From contig JALHNO010000001.1 of NCBI GenBank assembly GCA_022843465.1, positions 39,390-103,389 on the forward strand: a stretch of DNA of 64,000 nt. The letters are read 5' to 3'. The notes under the pieces were generated by a model. The model saw nothing but the letters and a program-made list of their open reading frames with translations, was not told the origin of the DNA and did no database searches. The DNA is from Pseudomonadota bacterium. GTDB taxonomy: Bacteria; Pseudomonadota; Gammaproteobacteria; Xanthomonadales; Ahniellaceae. Made by a program: the position numbers and the translations under genes. This document shows, one piece after another, positions 63,181 to 64,000 of this stretch. The first letter of the stretch is position 1. Every line of letters begins with the position of its first letter.

Positions 63181-63636
63181 TCAGAGCCTCCGCGTCATGA
63201 ACACGCTGTGCGGGTCCTCGATGTAGTCGCCGAAGGGACCACAGAAGACGAAGCCGCAGCTGGCATAGAGCCGATGCGCCGGCACGAACGCATCCATCGA
63301 GCCGGTCTCCAGACTGAGCCGCCGATAGCCACGTGCTCTGGCCTGCCCGATGATGTGCGCGAGGATGGCGCGGCCGGCACCAGTGCGCCGATATGCCTGC
63401 GCAGTCCGCATCGACTTGATCTCGCCGTGGCCGCCGTCGAGCTCCTTGAGTGCGCCGCAACCCACCAGCGCCGCGTCCTGCCATGCCGACCAGAAGGTGA
63501 TGGTCGGATGGCGCAGGCGCTCGATATCCAGCGCATGCACGCTGTCCGGCGGCGAAATGGCGCGCATGTCCTGCAGGTGTTCGTTCAGCAGTTCGTGGAT
63601 TTCGCGGCGGGACAGATCGTCGACTTCGATTCTCAT
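63181..63636 (-). CDS. GNAT-family N-acetyltransferase, 151 aa
   Basis: An acetyl-CoA-dependent acyltransferase. Motif A is EIKSMRTAQAYRRTGAGRAI with the Q/RxxGxG/A loop, followed by YRRLSLETGSMDAFVPAHRL and YASCGFVFCGPFGDY at the end. The start MRIEVDDLSRREIHELLNEH was chosen at ATG 63636; upstream in-frame sequence is not coding-like. About 150 aa is normal. The substrate is unknown; the LETG-type subgroup is broad. Confidence 0.88.
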   Translation of the reverse strand: MRIEVDDLSRREIHELLNEHLQDMRAISPPDSVHALDIERLRHPTITFWSAWQDAALVGCGALKELDGGHGEIKSMRTAQAYRRTGAGRAILAHIIGQARARGYRRLSLETGSMDAFVPAHRLYASCGFVFCGPFGDYIEDPHSVFMTRRL

Positions 63637-63953
63637 CGGCGCAGGCGGATCGGCTCGTGAAGGAGGCAGGGGACATGCATCTGGCCTGAAGCAAACCATA
63701 TTGTCAGATGCCCGGCAAGATCGAGGCAAGGCCGGCTCGCCGCAAGCCATCGGCGCCCGACCGAAGCCGGGCCGATCGCCTGTGCCTGAACGCCGTGTTG
63801 CGTATGTGTCGCTGCGGCGTGCCGCAGGCATCGCCCGAAAGCATGAATCAACACGCTGCAAGCCAATATCATCCGTTCGGGTGATGCCCGGCTGCTGCTG
63901 CATGAAGAGAATCGGCCGGTGCATCCGCACTGAACCCATGGAGACCCGTACTC
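63637..63953. other. Divergent promoter region
   Basis: 317 bp between the GNAT gene and the gene starting at 63954. No clear promoter box, repeat or hairpin stands out. Confidence 0.4.
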
Positions 63954-64000
63954 ATGAAAAAGACCGTACTGACCTTCGGCCTGATTTCCGGCGCCATCAT
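63954..64000 (+). CDS. Start of a DUF4199-like membrane protein (partial)
   Basis: The window ends after 15 codons (MKKTVLTFGLISGAI). That start is typical of DUF4199 inner-membrane proteins. GGAG lies about 10 nt upstream of the ATG. Confidence 0.6.
   Translation, partial: MKKTVLTFGLISGAI

Noticed and set aside
1..64000. tRNA, rRNA, riboswitch or integrase/attachment site
   Set aside because: I looked for cloverleaf ends (GGTTCGAATCC-type), rRNA motifs and integrases and saw none, so no genomic-island claim is made.

Overview
The window looks like a GC-rich (roughly 60-65 % by eye) gammaproteobacterial chromosome, most likely a free-living or environmental Xanthomonadales (Lysobacterales; Rhodanobacteraceae-like) bacterium. 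This is inferred from gene style and not from a marker gene: several secreted proteins end in the tail F-[AG]-[SD]-G-F-E that I associate with this order, there is an IPTL-CTERM-like anchored protein, a WWDRNEPGWG-type secreted domain, and a start matching the DUF4199 family. I saw no tRNA, rRNA, CRISPR array or phage module. Most complete genes encode exported, membrane or regulatory proteins.

Layout. 1-9.6 kb: small lipoproteins and secreted proteins scattered in intergenic DNA packed with an 8-mer, GGGTGTCC / GGACACCC, around a REP-associated tyrosine transposase (RAYT, 5023-5994). 9.6-23.9 kb: a quieter block with a Ser/Thr kinase carrying a PepSY-like tail, an AlgE-like outer-membrane protein, a small secreted protein coupled to a subtilase, a bacterial lipoxygenase, an EEP-type nuclease/phosphatase and a beta-helix protein. 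23.9-34.2 kb: more 8-mer modules, transposase remnants, an ASH-domain anchored protein whose 3' end lies inside a repeat, and an 1800-residue sensor diguanylate cyclase. 34.2-39.7 kb (minus strand): a five-gene operon with two adjacent cholesterol-dependent-cytolysin-like (CDC-like) proteins, an isochorismatase-fold protein and two small unknowns. 40.3-44.1 kb: a 1274-residue M48-type membrane metallopeptidase, divergent from the cytolysin operon across a 111-bp tandem duplication. 44.1-45.9 kb: a repeat island, then a MazE-like antitoxin with a broken MazF-like toxin. 46-64 kb: housekeeping-like or regulatory genes (FAD monooxygenase, CPBP protease, AraC regulator, GntR-ABC operon, acyltransferase, SGNH hydrolase, an enlarged apolipoprotein N-acyltransferase, outer-membrane protein, DUF2007, SnoaL-like and GNAT proteins).

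Two things stand out. First, the 8-mer is hugely over-represented: I counted more than 40 exact copies on both strands, against about 2 expected by chance, and only one of those I found lies in a gene. Copies are often paired as inverted ends of modules with fixed lengths (69, 70, 109 and 137 bp), like a REPIN or MITE family, and a RAYT sits inside one cluster. Second, the CDC-like tandem has recognisable CDC core motifs but lacks the Trp-rich undecapeptide, which suggests a two-subunit pore-forming system with a different target or trigger.
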